Assembly: GCA_024291935.2 (NCBI GenBank)
Contig: CM044318.1
Coordinates: 83,338,001 to 83,402,000 of the forward strand
Direction of reading: 5' to 3'
Length of the DNA: 64,000 nucleotides
Source of the DNA: Okapia johnstoni
Lineage: Eukaryota; Chordata; Mammalia; Artiodactyla; Giraffidae
Positions 46,422-57,853 of the stretch are shown here, piece by piece. Positions within the stretch are counted from its first letter, which is position 1. Each line of letters starts with the position of its first letter. The translations under genes and the position numbers were made by a program. Under the pieces are notes generated by a model. It saw only the letters and a program-made list of their open reading frames with translations, was not told the origin of the DNA and did no database searches.

Positions 46422-47360
46422 ATGTGCTTTATATACGTAAAATCTATGTTTACAAAATATTTCCCAAAATCCACATTTTCCACCAATTAACTCTGTTCTC
46501 TCTCTGCCAGTAAATCTGAATTAGAGAGGTTTGGGAGTCGTATGTTGTCTCAAAAATATACAAAGCAATTGATGGGAACAAGAATTGTAATTGGTTAGCA
46601 GACTCCTCATAACTGAATTTTCTAAATACTAAACTGACTTTTTTTTAATAATAGAATATATGTTATTGGTAATGGCAGGAAAGGAGTGAGTTTTAGTCAG
46701 TCAAGTAAAGAGTTGCCCCTCCTTACTCCATCAGTGGTACAGGCAAGAGAGGGCCGTATCAGAGGCGTCCCTGAAGAGGGCAAGTGAGCACGCGGTGAGC
46801 CCTCTGCTAGGAATCGCGACATTTTCTCTGACCACCATTCTTTCCTTTTAGATCCCAGAGAAAGGACCCAACACCAGATGCAGCCAAGCCTGTCCTCTTC
46901 TCTGTTTATTCTGTTCACCGTCTTATGTTGATCCAGACTGCCAGCAACCAAATGCAGGGCTTAATCAGTTTTGTCTAATTAACTACAATTAGACTGAAGA
47001 ATTTCTCTCCAAGGAGTGAGGGTTGCTTTGGAAGAATTAGGAGAAGTTCCCTTTTCAAGTTCTAGCTGTTCGATATGTAGCTTAGACAATAATAAGTTGC
47101 TGCAAAAGTACTTTTTTCACTATTTCTCCCTGTAATCGCCATGGAAGGAATGGCATTCCTGCACACGAGCGTGCAAAGAGAAAGCCAGATAAAACCTGTC
47201 ATCCATAAGAAGTAGTTAATGCAATATGCTCCTTCCCACGTGAGCACCAAAACTTAAGTGTTTTGAAGTTTTCCTAATAGGAAACTAGCTTTCCCCATCA
47301 TATTGATGTTACTCGTGGGTTGAGGTAGGATCTAATTTGCCTGTAGAATAACTATGTGTT
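46422..47360. other. Unique sequence without gene
   Basis: The minus-strand 84-codon frame at 46697-46951 and 62-codon frame at 47062-47250 have no recognised homology. No repeat is called. Confidence 0.4.
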
Positions 47361-47371
47361 AGACACAGGAA

Positions 47372-47494
47372 TGGAGAAGGAAATGGCAACCCACTCCAGT
47401 ATTCTTGCCTGGAGAATCTCATGAACAGAGGAGCCTGGCGGGCTACCGTCCATGGGGTTGCAAGAGTTGGATATGACTTAGTAACTAGATCATC
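47372..47494 (+). mobile_element. BovA monomer
   Basis: A sense BovA body from GGAGAAGGAAATGGCAACCC to a diverged GTTGGATATGACTTAGTAACT, without a tRNA head. A perfect 11-base duplication AGACACAGGAA at 47361-47371 and 47495-47505 bounds it. Confidence 0.95.
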
Positions 47495-47505
47495 AGACAC
47501 AGGAA

Positions 47506-48199
47506 ACTTGGAGGCAAATAAAGTTGAGCATTGCGGTCTCTGCCTGTCTTTGCTTCTGTCTTACTTTCTGCCCCTCTGGTCAGCTCCCTTAAAGGGCCTT
47601 GTGGAGGCCCAGCTCCCAGGCTCCCGGGACCTTCCCCACAGTGATTAGGGAGCACAAATCTGCCTGAACTGAGTTTCCTTTGCTTCTCCCCCAACGTCCG
47701 CTGGGCAGGGGGACCCTGTTCCATTGCTCACCAACACCCGTGTCACCCCATCCTGACCCTGCCACGCTCATACACAGCTAGCTCTCTCTAATGGGTCTTT
47801 TCTCACCAGACACAGGGGCGGGCACCCGTGGCTTATTTCCATTCATATTCTGAACCCCAGCAAAGGACCTGGCCTGTAGCAAGTGATGATGTGTGCGCCT
47901 GTTGATGAGGGAATGGATGCTGCCAGCTAGCCTTGTGTAGCTCTTCTTGACTCCTTCCTCCCCAGTCAGCTCTCCAGCGCTCTCGGAACAACGCACCTGT
48001 AAGGATGGCCCTGTCTGGCCTCTCCTTTATCTGTTGCACTTGGCTTCATCTTTGACCCCATTGTTGCAGAGCTTCTGTCCTGGATACCTTCTCTTCAGGG
48101 TCAGGGTAGCATGAATGCTAGGTGAAGACTCCTGGCCATTGCAAGGACCCCTGAACGCAGGGGGAAGGTGATTGAGACTAGTCAACATGTGTTAAAAAG
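47506..48199. other. Unique sequence, possible L2 trace
   Basis: ACCCCAGCAAAGGACCTGGCC near 47855, followed by a TGTTGATGAGGGAATG segment, may be a decayed L2 end. No gene is recognised. Confidence 0.35.
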
Positions 48200-48391
48200 T
48201 ATTTAGTTATTTATTTGGCAGCGTCAGGTCTTAGGAATGCCAGATCTTACATTATGGCCCACGGATTCTCTAGTTCCATGGGCTTAGGTGCTCTGGGTTG
48301 TGTGGGAACCTAGGACCCAGACTAGGCATCGAACCCACGTCCCCTGCTTTGCAAGGCAGATTCTTAACCACTGGGCCACCAGGGAAGGCCC
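48200..48391 (-). mobile_element. CHR-type SINE
   Basis: Antisense CHR: GCGTCAGGTCTTAGGAATGC, GGGCTTAGGTGCTCTGGGTT, GGCATCGAACCCACGTCCCC box-B region, CACTGGGCCACCAGGGAAGG head. A decayed CAACA..TTTA.AAGTA flank on both sides may be the target-site duplication. Confidence 0.85.
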
Positions 48392-48984
48392 TAACCAACA
48401 CATTTTACAAGTAGTGTTCCTGAGGCCTCTGTCTTGTATCATCAAACTTGCTCCAAGCACCCATCTGATGGGCAGGAAGCAGACACAAAATAGGTGTGAG
48501 ATGGGCTCGCGTGTCCTCTGCTGGCTTCATTCTGAGCCATCTGCTTGCAACCCATGATCTGAAATGCTTGACTGCAGTGGATGGTCTGGACACTTTGCCC
48601 TGACTCTGGTCCTCACAGAAATGACCCTACTCTTCCTGAACTGGAAATGCCACCTGCTGGTTAGAAAAGGCTTCCTTCCTAGCAGTTATAAAGGGCAGGT
48701 GGTACGTACAAAGGGGCGGGTCCACAGTGATGTCCAAGCCCGACCCCCCCCACCACCACCAGTGTTCAGGGTTCCAGGTAGTGAGAATCTCACGCTTCTT
48801 TACATGGTGGCAGAATCGGAATGAGCCTCCTTTAATCCAAGACTCTCCCATCTGGGCAGTGAAATGAGATTTCACTGTGGCTTAGACACACTCAGATCTG
48901 GAGGCCAAGGCTTAGAGCTCCTCCGAGTAGCATGTGACAAGGTGGGTGGGACTTTTCGAGTATTGCATAAACCTGCTGTATTGA
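48392..48984. other. Unique sequence without gene
   Basis: Overlapping plus and minus frames at 48564-48875 are unassigned. A short CCCCCCCACCACCACC tract lies near 48745. Confidence 0.4.
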
Positions 48985-48994
48985 ATGTTCCTGA

Positions 48995-49183
48995 AAGTGA
49001 AAAGTGAAAGTGAAAGTTGCTCAGTTGTGTCCAACTCTTTGGGACACCCAGAGACTGTATACAGTCTGTGGAATTCTCTAGGCCAGAATACTGGAGTTGG
49101 GATCTTCCCAACCCAGGGATCAAACCCAGTTCTCCCACACTGCAAGCAGATTCTTTACCAGCTGAGCCACAAGGGAAGCCTAG
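48995..49183 (-). mobile_element. Bov-tA SINE
   Basis: Antisense Bov-tA with GTGAAAGTGAAAGTTGCTCA end and GAGCCACAAGGGAAGCC head. A 10-base duplication ATGTTCCTGA at 48985-48994 and 49184-49193 bounds it. Confidence 0.95.
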
Positions 49184-49369
49184 ATGTTCCTGAGCTCCAG
49201 CCAGTTCATCCCAGTTACCTTCAGAATGTTTAGCTTGAATTTAGTTCTTGCCCTATAGCTGATATTTGTTAATAATCAAGTAGATTTGCTACCTGATAAA
49301 ATCATGAAAATACTAGAAATTTGAAGATGATTTTATTTTATTTGTTTAGATAAATAGAAATTTAGCTTT

Positions 49370-49572
49370 CGTGCTTAGTCGTGCCTAACTCTTTGCGACC
49401 CCATGGACTGTAGCCCACCAGGCTCCTCCATCCATGGGATTTTCCAGGCAAGAGTACTGGAGTGGGGTGCCTTTCCTTCTCCAGGGGATCATCTCAATTC
49501 AGGGATCAAACTGGCGTTTCCTGCATCTCTTTCCTGGTAGATGGATTCTTTACCACTGAGCCACTGGGGAAG
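49370..49572 (-). mobile_element. Bov-tA SINE
   Basis: Antisense Bov-tA: CGTGCTTAGTCGTGCCTAAC, GACTGTAGCCCACCAGGCTC, diverged box B CAGGGATCAAACTGGCGTTT, head GAGCCACTGGGGAAG. It lies in the same orientation as the copy 187 bases upstream. Confidence 0.9.
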
Positions 49573-50380
49573 AAAATAATTTCATAGCAATTATGGCAAC
49601 ATAAAGACTTACCAAATACACAAGAAATGTTAACCATATAAATACCTAGCAAGACTCTACTTATATCAAAATTTTCTCAGAATTTTACTGAAGCCATTAG
49701 CATCTCAAAATAATAAATATATGTTCTTTTCTCTGTCCGATTTTAGAGATCTCTTTTATCACACATATTTCTTTGTATGTTATTGAATTTCTCTGTTCAA
49801 TAGAAAAAAAGAAAGAAAACTTTTTTTTTTTTTTTACTGTAGTGATATACACATCCTGGTTGCATGTCCTCAGGGCTTCAACACATTCTTCTCTGTATTC
49901 TGTGTTCTATGAAGATAATTTTAATATTTCAAAAAGAGCCACAGTTTCCCTGGACCATTTTTCATACAAACAGATTATGCTCACAGGTTATAGAGTGAGG
50001 GGACGTGAAACATTTGACTGCAGGACACCCCCGTGTCCTGATGAAGGGTGTCTGGGGGACCCTGCAGAGAGGTGTATCTGAGTCACAGATCCCAAGGTGA
50101 TGGAAAGGCCTTCTCTTGTCTGCGGGGCAGGGAGCAGCACAGTGCACTCTACAGAATGGTCTCTCCAGCGCTCTACAAAGTCTGTTAGCAAAATGAGGTT
50201 GTCTGCTTCCCCATTTTTGCTGGATTATGTGGCTACATCGTGATCTCTGGTGGCTACCAGGGCATTCGTTTTTGGTTTTTGTCTTAGCTCTGTGTTTTGA
50301 TCAAAGCTTATAAATCTGACATGGCTCGTGCAGGGTGGAAGCCATGGGCTGCACCTGTATGCACTTGTTACTGCCCAGTG
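49573..50380. other. Unique sequence without gene
   Basis: No repeat beyond a T-run at about 49821-49837. The 102-codon frame at 49773-50081 and its antisense partners are not supported as coding. Confidence 0.4.
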
Positions 50381-50537
50381 GGCAGGAGAAGAGGGTGACA
50401 GGATGAGATGGTTGGATGGCATCACCAACTCAATGGACATGAATTTTACAAACTCCGGGTGATAGTGAAAGCAGGGAAGCCTGGCGTGCTGCAGTCCATG
50501 AGCAAAGAGTCGGATATGACTCAGTGACTGAACAACA
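50381..50537 (+). mobile_element. BovB LINE 3'-end fragment, sense
   Basis: GAGATGGTTGGATGGCATCA, CTCCGGGTGATAGTGAAAGC, GCCTGGCGTGCTGCAGTCCA and CAGTGACTGAACAACAATAA give the BovB terminus. Confidence 0.9.
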
Positions 50538-50870
50538 ATAACAGCGACAAGATAGACTCCCACACCGTGTCTTACAACAGGGCCCTGGACTTCTACTACA
50601 TGTAGAAAAGTGCACAAGTTTTCCAGCAGGTCAGGCTGTTGTTATTAATGCAACGTCCATTTAAATGACCAGGCAGCTTTGCTGTAAGACTCATCTGGTA
50701 TGTTTTTTTTTCTCCAGGGCAGCATTTAAATCTGCTTTGAATATGCTAACTTGGAGACAGAGCTCTCTTTAGGGAACAGGTAGATGGTTAATCCCCAAGG
50801 TAGTCTCTCACACGTCCTCACAGCAAACCTCATTGCAGACAGGCTTTGCAAACAGGAATGTGGCACTTTG

Positions 50871-51238
50871 TTGTTGTTGTTCAGTCCCTAAGTGACGTCC
50901 AACTCTTTGCCATCCCATCGACTGCAGCAAGCCAGGCTTCCCTGTCCCTCCCTGTATCCTGGAGTTTGGTCAAACTCATGTCAACTGAATTGGTGATGCC
51001 ATCCAACCATCTCATCCTCTGTTGCCCCCTTCTCCTTTTGCCTTCAATTTTTCCCAGCATCAGGGTATTTTTCCAATCAGTCAGCTCTTCGAATCAGGTG
51101 ACCAAAAAGTATTGGAGTTTCAGCTTCAGCATCAGTCCTTCCAATGAATATTCAGGATTGATTTCCATTAGGATTGACTGGTTTGATCTTCTTGCAGTCC
51201 AAGGGACTCTCAAGAGTCTTCTCCAACACCACAGTTCT
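50871..51238 (-). mobile_element. BovB LINE 3'-end fragment, antisense
   Basis: TTGTTGTTCAGTCCCTAAGT start, CATCTCATCCTCTGTTGCCC, CCAGCATCAGGGTATTTTTC, AATATTCAGGATTGATTTCC, and the inner end CTTCTCCAACACCACAGTTC. It faces the sense fragment at 50381-50537, forming an inverted pair. Confidence 0.92.
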
Positions 51239-51589
51239 ACTAGGTACCAAAAAACTCTGATAGTATTGTCAACAAATTAGGACATTCATTTCAAGTGGAT
51301 TGTCAAAAATACTCTGGTTCATGAATTCCTTTAGAGAAGTATCATTTAGCAGTAGGTTTAGGGATCTTTGAGAAGACTAGAAAGAAATCGATAACTTCAT
51401 CAGAAGTACATTCTCTTTTTAATTGATAGAATCAATCTTTCCTTATTTCACATTACAGTCTTTGCTGAACTAATTTCCCTTTTACTTGTTTATATTTGTC
51501 CTTCTTTTCTTTTACTTTGTTATATATTTTTTAAATGAGAGCAGAAAGGGTGTTCAGTCCACCTTGTCAAAGTGTTTATTGCTCTTTTC

Positions 51590-52440
51590 TAGTTATTAGA
51601 GCTCAGTTGGTGAGTGAAACAGTGATCCCTGCCCTTGTGGGGTTTATATTCCAGTAGGGAGAGTTGATGAGTGATGTTTCTAATAAGTAGGAGATTATGG
51701 GAATGTATATGAAGGTGGCTTGTGCAGGAGAGCGGGGTTAAGATGATGGGGTGTGTTGGGGCCTGGGAAAGGTTCCAACTTTAAATAGGATGGAGCAGGC
51801 TCAGCACTGTGGGAGCCGTCTCAGAGCCAGGCTCTGCAGGAGAAGAGAGTGGGAGTCAGGCAGTCTTCATGGGGAGGGCCCTTCGTCAGAGGACACAAGT
51901 GACCTTCTAAGTGGAGAAGCTGGGCAAGTTCTAGGACCTCATGGAGAGTGTGACGGAGGCCTTGAGGTTATATTAGGTTCTAGGGCTGCTGTAACAAAAG
52001 CCACAGAGTGTGTGGCTTAAACAGCGAAAATTCATCCCTTGTGGTTCTGCAGGCCAGAAGTCCAAGATCCAGGCGTCCTGCTGAGTTTGCTTCTCCTGAC
52101 TTCTCTCCCTTTGGCTTGTGGACGGACACCTTCCTACTCCGTCTTCACATGGCCCTGCCACTGTGTGTGTCTCTGTCCTCATCTCTTCTTCTGGAAGGGA
52201 CGCCAGTCACAGTGAATAAGGGCCCATCTTAATGACCTTATTTACCCTTAATTGTCACTTTCAAGACCCTGTCTTCAAATACATTTACATTCTGAGGTTC
52301 TGGGGGCCTTCAGACCTCAACATAGGGATCTAGAATGGGGATAAAATTCAGATCATACCAGAGATGGAGTCAGAGAGGTATTGGGGAGGGGTGGAGCAGC
52401 TTATGGGTGGCCTTGTAGACCCAGTCATTGGTCCACATTA
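51590..52440 (-). mobile_element. L2 LINE relic, antisense, split by an LTR
   Basis: The left part, 51590 to about 51965, contains GTGATCCCTGCCCTTGTGGG and TTTATATTCCAGTAGGGAGA. The right part, about 52366-52440, contains GTCAGAGAGGTATTGG and GGTGGCCTTGTAGACC. Both match the reverse of the L2 3' region in collinear order. The MLT1-type LTR at 51970-52359 lies between them. Confidence 0.55.
51970..52359 (-). mobile_element. MLT1-type MaLR LTR, antisense
   Basis: It starts with GGTTCTAGGGCTGCTGTAAC, then CACAGAGTGTGTGGCTTAAA, GGCCAGAAGTCCAAGATCCA, CTTCACATGGCCCTGCCACT, GGGCCCATCTTAATGACCTT and CATTTACATTCTGAGGTTCT. This is the landmark order of a MaLR-type solo LTR read in reverse. It is a non-coding, ancient endogenous-retrovirus-like relic with no internal genes here. 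Confidence 0.8.
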
Positions 52441-54026
52441 GCCATTTTTATTTGTGACGATTGTTTTATCCCAAATAATGGTGATTTCCCTTCCAGAATT
52501 CCCATGGAGTTGTGTGCAATTTCTGATTCTTTCAAATACCTCTTATTGATCATGCTTCCCTTTAACTGATCAGCCTAGAGTTGAGCTTTTTACCCCTTCA
52601 TGACACCAAAACTGCCAACTTACATTCAAAACTAGTGAGCTTCATTATGCCATGTATAACAATTTTTGTTGGGATAGGAACTAGGAGCATTACAGCTTGC
52701 AAGCTTTTAACTGTGTAGCCAGATAATTAGCTTGTGAAAAACGTACTCAATTTTGCAAATAAGTGGTAATTCTGGAAAGTAATTGAAATTAGTCATTATA
52801 GTATGACTTTGTGGATTTACCTTCCACTGCATGCTGTTAAGATCTCATCTAGGGAAGATTAATTAAAAAAAAAAAAATTAAAAAAAAATCTTGTCTGAAC
52901 ATCTGTTGAAAAGTGGCCTCCAATTTGCATCTTCTCAATATGACTTGTGATTAGAGCTTGGGGTTCACGTGAAGGGAAACCAGTGTGATTACTTATGCCT
53001 CCTTTTTATTTTTATGCCTGAGTCAAATAACCAAAATGTCTATGATTGTCATGTTAAAAATTAATCTTCAACATATATGAATTTGGTTCAAAAAAACCAA
53101 TGTCTTATATTTCCTAATTAAAATTATTATAGTCACTATTATAATTGATAATTACAAAATACAGCTCTAGATTTTTGGCTTCTCCTACTGTTTTCATTAC
53201 GTCTGTGTAGAAATAGATGGGTGTGAATAATGCATATGTAACTCTGGGTACTTGCTGTGTATTTTGATTGAAATACCCCTTAAATGTTTTCCCAACATCT
53301 TGGAAGGTTTTGTCTTATTTTGGCAAAATGTGTTATGACAGTATCTACAGTGTGTACTTGCCATGTGTATGATGGTGCCTTCACCCATGGCCCAGAGGGT
53401 CTCCTTAAGATACTAACTGACCTCAGCCCTGACAAGGGAAACTCAGGTTTAAATATAGCTGACAATAAGCTCCCTATCAACACACTCTGGCCAATGGAAT
53501 GTGAGCTTCTTGAGAGCTTCAAGAATAGCACCTGACACACAGCATGCCTCTGTAAATGTCTGTTACATGATACTCATACTAGGAAATGGAAATTATAATG
53601 AATCGTCCCTCTTCTAAGTTTAGTTTTGTTGTAGCTTGACCTTACGTATTTATCTGGGGGAGGGGCGTGTTGTCTTCCTTGCTCCATTAGTAAAAATTTA
53701 ACAGCATCCCTATGTGCTCTTTTGATGCGTAGTTTTTTTGCTTATCTTTTTGTTCTTCAATGATAAAACTCTTTTATTTTAATAATATCCATAATTCTAT
53801 TTGTTTAACTTCACATATTTCTGAGAGATGATCTCCAGTTTAGAAGTTTTCCTTAACATCATACATAAATTGTATCTTAAACCAATATCCAGGAGACTAG
53901 ATATCAAATGGTCTCACAACCAACAAGAAATGGCAATTATGGGGCTTGATAGAGGTGTTAGCTAACCTTACGGTGGTGATTGTATTGCAATATATAAATG
54001 TGTCAGATCAACACATTGTAGACCTT
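52441..54026. other. Unique AT-rich sequence
   Basis: No gene. An L2 3' end is listed at 53465. Poly-A-rich tract at 52864-52889. Confidence 0.4.
53465..53575 (+). mobile_element. L2 LINE 3' end
   Basis: GGAATGTGAGCTTCTTGAGA, then AATAGCACCTGACACACAGC and TGTAAATGTCTGTTACATGA, match the sense L2 terminus in order. Confidence 0.55.
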
Positions 54027-54435
54027 ATTGTTGTTCCATCACTCAATGTGTCTGACTCTTTGCGACCCCACAGACTACAGCACACCAGGCCTCCCTGTCC
54101 CTCACTAACTCCCAGAGTTTGCTCAAACTCGTGTCTATTGAGTCAGTGATGCAGTCCAACCATCCCATCCTCTGCAGCCCTCTTCTCTTGTTGACTTCGG
54201 TCTTTCCCAGCATCAGGATCTTTTGCATTGTCTGCTGTTTGCATCAGGTGGCCAAAGTATTGGAACATCAGCTTCAGCATTAGTGCTTCTAGTGAATATT
54301 CAGGGTGGGTTTCCTTTAGGATTGACTGGTTTGATCTCCTTGCTGTCTGAGGGACTCTCAAGAGCCTTCTCCAGCACCCAAGTTTGAAAGCATCAATTCT
54401 TCGTCACTCAGCCTTCTTTATGGTCCAACTCTCAT
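54027..54435 (-). mobile_element. BovB LINE 3'-end fragment
   Basis: CCTTATTGTTGTTCCATCAC start, CCCAGCATCAGGATCTTTTG, GGTGGCCAAAGTATTGGAAC and TTTATGGTCCAACTCTCATG end. The inner end abuts a Bov-tA fragment directly. Confidence 0.92.
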
Positions 54436-54585
54436 GGATCCTCTCTCCATGGAATTCTCTAGGCAAGAATCCTGGAGTAGATTGATATTCCTTTCTCCAG
54501 GGGATCTTTCTGACCCAGGGATAGCACGGGTCTCCCACAATGCATGCATATTATTCTTTACCTTCTGAGCCATCAGAGAATTCCA
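54436..54585 (-). mobile_element. Truncated Bov-tA SINE
   Basis: It lacks the outer BovA end. It begins at CCTCTCTCCATGGAATTCTC, then GGGGATCTTTCTGACCCAGG and a diverged head CTGAGCCATCAGAGAATTCC. Confidence 0.85.
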
Positions 54586-54632
54586 CTGTACACCTTAATC
54601 TGTGTCAATTAAATCTCAATTTAAAAACAAAT

Positions 54633-54772
54633 ATTGGAGAAGGAAATGGCAACCCACTCCAGGACTCTTGCCTGGAAAACCCCATGGATGGGGGAGCCTG
54701 GCAGGCTACAGTCCATGGGGTCGCAAAGAGTCGGACACGACTGAGCAACTTCACTTCACTTCACTTCACTTT
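54633..54772 (+). mobile_element. BovA monomer
   Basis: TTGGAGAAGGAAATGGCAAC, CTTGCCTGGAAAACCCCATG, GTCGGACACGACTGAGCAAC and a TTCAC tail. It forms an inverted pair with the Bov-tA fragment at 54436-54585, about 50 bases away. Confidence 0.92.
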
Positions 54773-54774
54773 AC

Positions 54775-54870
54775 TCTTCTATAGGACAAGTAGGGACTAT
54801 ATCTGTCTTGTCCATCAGCTTATCCTCAGAACTTAGCACCCATGTTCAATAAATATTTGTCAAATTAATT
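54775..54870 (+). mobile_element. L2 LINE 3' end
   Basis: AGGGACTATATCTGTCTTGT, ACTTAGCACCCATGTTCAAT and AATAAATATTTGTCAAATTA give the sense L2 terminus. Confidence 0.65.
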
Positions 54871-55737
54871 TATTTCAAGTATTAAAAACAAATATAAAAT
54901 ATTAGACCTTAAAGGCATGCCTGCCCATTAAAATCTCTAAGAAAACAAAGACATTCATTCTTATTATCACAGTTTAACATTGGCTTGGTGGAGGGAACCT
55001 GTGTAGTAGGTCTAGAAACAAACGTAGCCTTGTATGGTTTGGAAAGGACAACACAGAGTTACTGACAGATGTTGGTTCAATTTATTTCAATATCCTCCCC
55101 TGCTCAACCTATAGGGCATAATGGCAAGTTCAATAATAGAATTTACTTATCAAATACAATGGTTTTCCCAAATACATGAATAAAAATGTAGTGAAAATTT
55201 TAAAGGTTTTTTTGGGAGGAGAAAAAAATTTCTCTCTCCTATAGGAATCAACAATACAAGAGCTGTTTAAGATACATGTGATGAAAACCACAAAACATTC
55301 CTGAGTGACATCAAAATAGACTAACCAATGGAGAGACACCGTGTATATATAAATGAGAAGGCTGATATCTGTAAGCCTTCTCTATTAATTTAAAAATTCA
55401 TTGCAATCTCAATCTCAGTTCCAGTGGGACTTGTTTCAAACTCAATAATGTGGTTCTAAAGTTCATGTGAAAGAATAAATTGTCATGGATACCCATGGAA
55501 AATGTGAAAACCAAGGGTAGAGATGAGGGCTTGTACTGAGAATATTGAACCGTTTGAAAGCTACAGTAACTGAACTATGATCCTACATTCGTTAACTAGG
55601 TTGTTTCTATATGTGAGAGCAAGAAGGAATCCACTAAATACCAATAACTGCCTATCACTTATAGGGTATTTTATGGTTTTCAATTTGTGTGCTTTTTATT
55701 TTTTGTGTGTGTATATATATGCACATATATATGTATA
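54871..55737. other. Unique AT-rich sequence
   Basis: No gene. An AT/GT microsatellite-like stretch at about 55704-55736 is probably the insertion target of the BovB that follows. Confidence 0.4.
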
Positions 55738-56800
55738 CAATAAAGCAGAAAGAGACGTTTTTCTGGTACTCTCTTGCTTTTTCGATGATCCATTGGATGT
55801 TGGCAATTTGGTCTCTGGCTCCTCTGCCTTTTCTAAAACCAGCTTGAACATCTGAAAGTTAACAGTTCACGTATTGCTGAAGCTGACTTGGAGAATTTTA
55901 AGCATTACTTTACTAGCGTGTGAGAGGAGTGCAATTGTGCGGTAGTTTGAGCATTCTTTGGCATTGCCTCTCTTCAGGATTGGAATGAAAACCGACCTTT
56001 TCCGGTCCTGTGGCCACTGCTGAGTTTTCCAAATTTGCTGGCATATTGAGTGCAGCACTTTCACAGCGTCATCTTTGAAATAGCTCAACTGGAATTCCAT
56101 TGCCTCCACTAGCTTTGGTCATAGTGATGCTTCCTAAGGCCCACTTGACTTCACATTCCAGGATGTCTGGCTCTAGGTGAGTGATCACACCATTGTGATT
56201 GTCTGGGTCGTGAAGAACTTTCTTGTACGGTTCTTCTGTGTATTCTTGTCACCTCTTAATATCTTCTGCTTCTGGTTGGTCACCATTTCTGTCCTTTATT
56301 GAGCCCATCTTTGCATGAAATGTTCCCTTGGTATCTCTAATTTGCTTGAAAAGATCTCTAGTCTTTCCCATTCTATTGTTTTCCTCTATTTCTTTGCACT
56401 GATCACTGAGGAAGGCTTTCTTAGCTCTTCTTGCTATTCTTTGAAACTCTGCAGTCAAATGGTTCTATCTGTCCTTTTCTCCTTTGCTTTTCGCTTCCAG
56501 TGTTTTCACAGCTATTTGTAAGGCCTCCTCAGACAGCCATTTTGCTTTTTTGCATTTCTTTTTCTTGGGGATTTTCTTGATTCCTGTCTCCTGTACAATG
56601 CCACGAACCTCCATCCATAGTTCATCAGGTATTCTGTCTATCAGATCTAGTCCTTTAAATCTATTTCTCACTTCTACGGTATAGTCATAAGGGATTTGAT
56701 TTAGGTCATACCTGAATGGTCTAGTGGTTTTCTCCACTTTCTTCAATTTCAGTCTGAATTTGGCAATAAGGAGTTCATGATATGATCCACAGTCAGCTCC
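55738..56800 (-). mobile_element. BovB LINE, inverted 5' part
   Basis: Read on the minus strand, this carries the BovB ORF2 region just before and into the reverse transcriptase. It starts at the KKVEKTTRPFRYDLNQIPYD region (56746 leftwards), continues through WLSEEALQIAVKT, and ends within the RT just after a diverged EKARES-like segment and TTTATTG near 55738. Stops and frameshifts break it into pieces. Its left end stops about 30 bases short of where the next block begins in the parent element, and its right end meets that block at 56801 in opposite orientation. With the next feature it forms one twin-primed insertion. Confidence 0.93.
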
Positions 56801-57853
56801 TAGTCACAATAAACTGTGGAAAATCCTGAAAGAAATGGGAATACCAGACCACCTGACCTGCCTCTTGAGAAACCTGTATGCAGGTCAGGAAGCAACAGTT
56901 AGAACTGGACATGAAACAGCAGACTGGTTCCAAACAGGAAAAGGAGTACGTCAAGGCTATATATTGTCACTCTGCTTATTTAATTTATACACAGAATACA
57001 TCATGAGAAACGCTGGGCTGGATGAAGCATAAGTGGGAATCAAGATTGCCGGGAGAAATATCAATAACCTCAGATATGCAGATGACACCACCCTTATGGC
57101 AGAAAGTGAAGAAGAACTAAAGAGCCTCTTGATGAAAGTGAAAGTGGAGAGTGAAAAAGTTGGCTTAAAGCTCAACATTCAGAAAACTAAGATCATTGCA
57201 TCTGGTCCCATCACTTCATGGGAAATAGATGGGGAAACAGTGGAAACAGTGTCAGACTTTATTTTGGGGGGCTCCAAAATCACTGCTGATGATGATTGCA
57301 GCCATGAAATTAAAAGACGCTTACTCCTTGAAAGGAAGGTTATGGCCAACCTTGATAGCATATTTAAAAGCAGAGGCATTACTTTGCCAACAAAGGTCTG
57401 TCTAGTCAAGGCTATGGTTTTTCCAGTGGTCATGTATGGATGTGAGAGTTGGACTATAAAGAAAGCTGAGCACCAAAGAATTGATGCTTTTTAACTGTGG
57501 TGTTGGAGAAGACTCTTGAGAGTCCCTTGTACTGCAAGACTTAGATCCAGCCAGTCCATCCTAAAGGAGATCAGTCCTGGGTGTTTATTGGAAGGACTGA
57601 TGTTGAAGCTGAAACTCCAATACTTTGGCCACCTCATGCGAAGAGTTGACCATTGGAAAAGACCCTGATGCTGGGAAGGATTGGGGGCAGGAGAAGGGGA
57701 CGACAGAGGATGAGATGGTTGGATGGCATCACCGACTCAGTGGACATGGGTTTGGGTAGACTCCGGGAGTTGATGATGGACAGGGAGGCCTGGTGTGCTG
57801 CAGTCCATGGGGTCACAAAGAGTCGGACATGACTGAGCGACTGAACTGAACTG
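56801..57853 (+). mobile_element. BovB LINE 3' part with RT domain
   Basis: Sense BovB from the reverse-transcriptase middle to the 3' end. The frame from 56835 reads MGIPDHLTCLLRNLYAGQEA, then GVRQGYILSLCLFNLYTEYI, with a TAA at 57030-57032. The same frame continues from 57033 with NINNLRYADDTTLMAESEEE, whose YADD box is the RT catalytic motif, and on to YGCESW, ending in a stop at 57492-57494. The 3' end shows GAGATGGTTGGATGGCATCA and CGACTGAACTGAACTGA. It is inactive, 5'-truncated, and encodes no complete protein. Confidence 0.96.

Noticed and set aside
57033..57494. 153-codon frame with YADD motif as a host gene
   Set aside because: It is the C-terminal part of BovB reverse transcriptase in a truncated, inverted element with an upstream stop.
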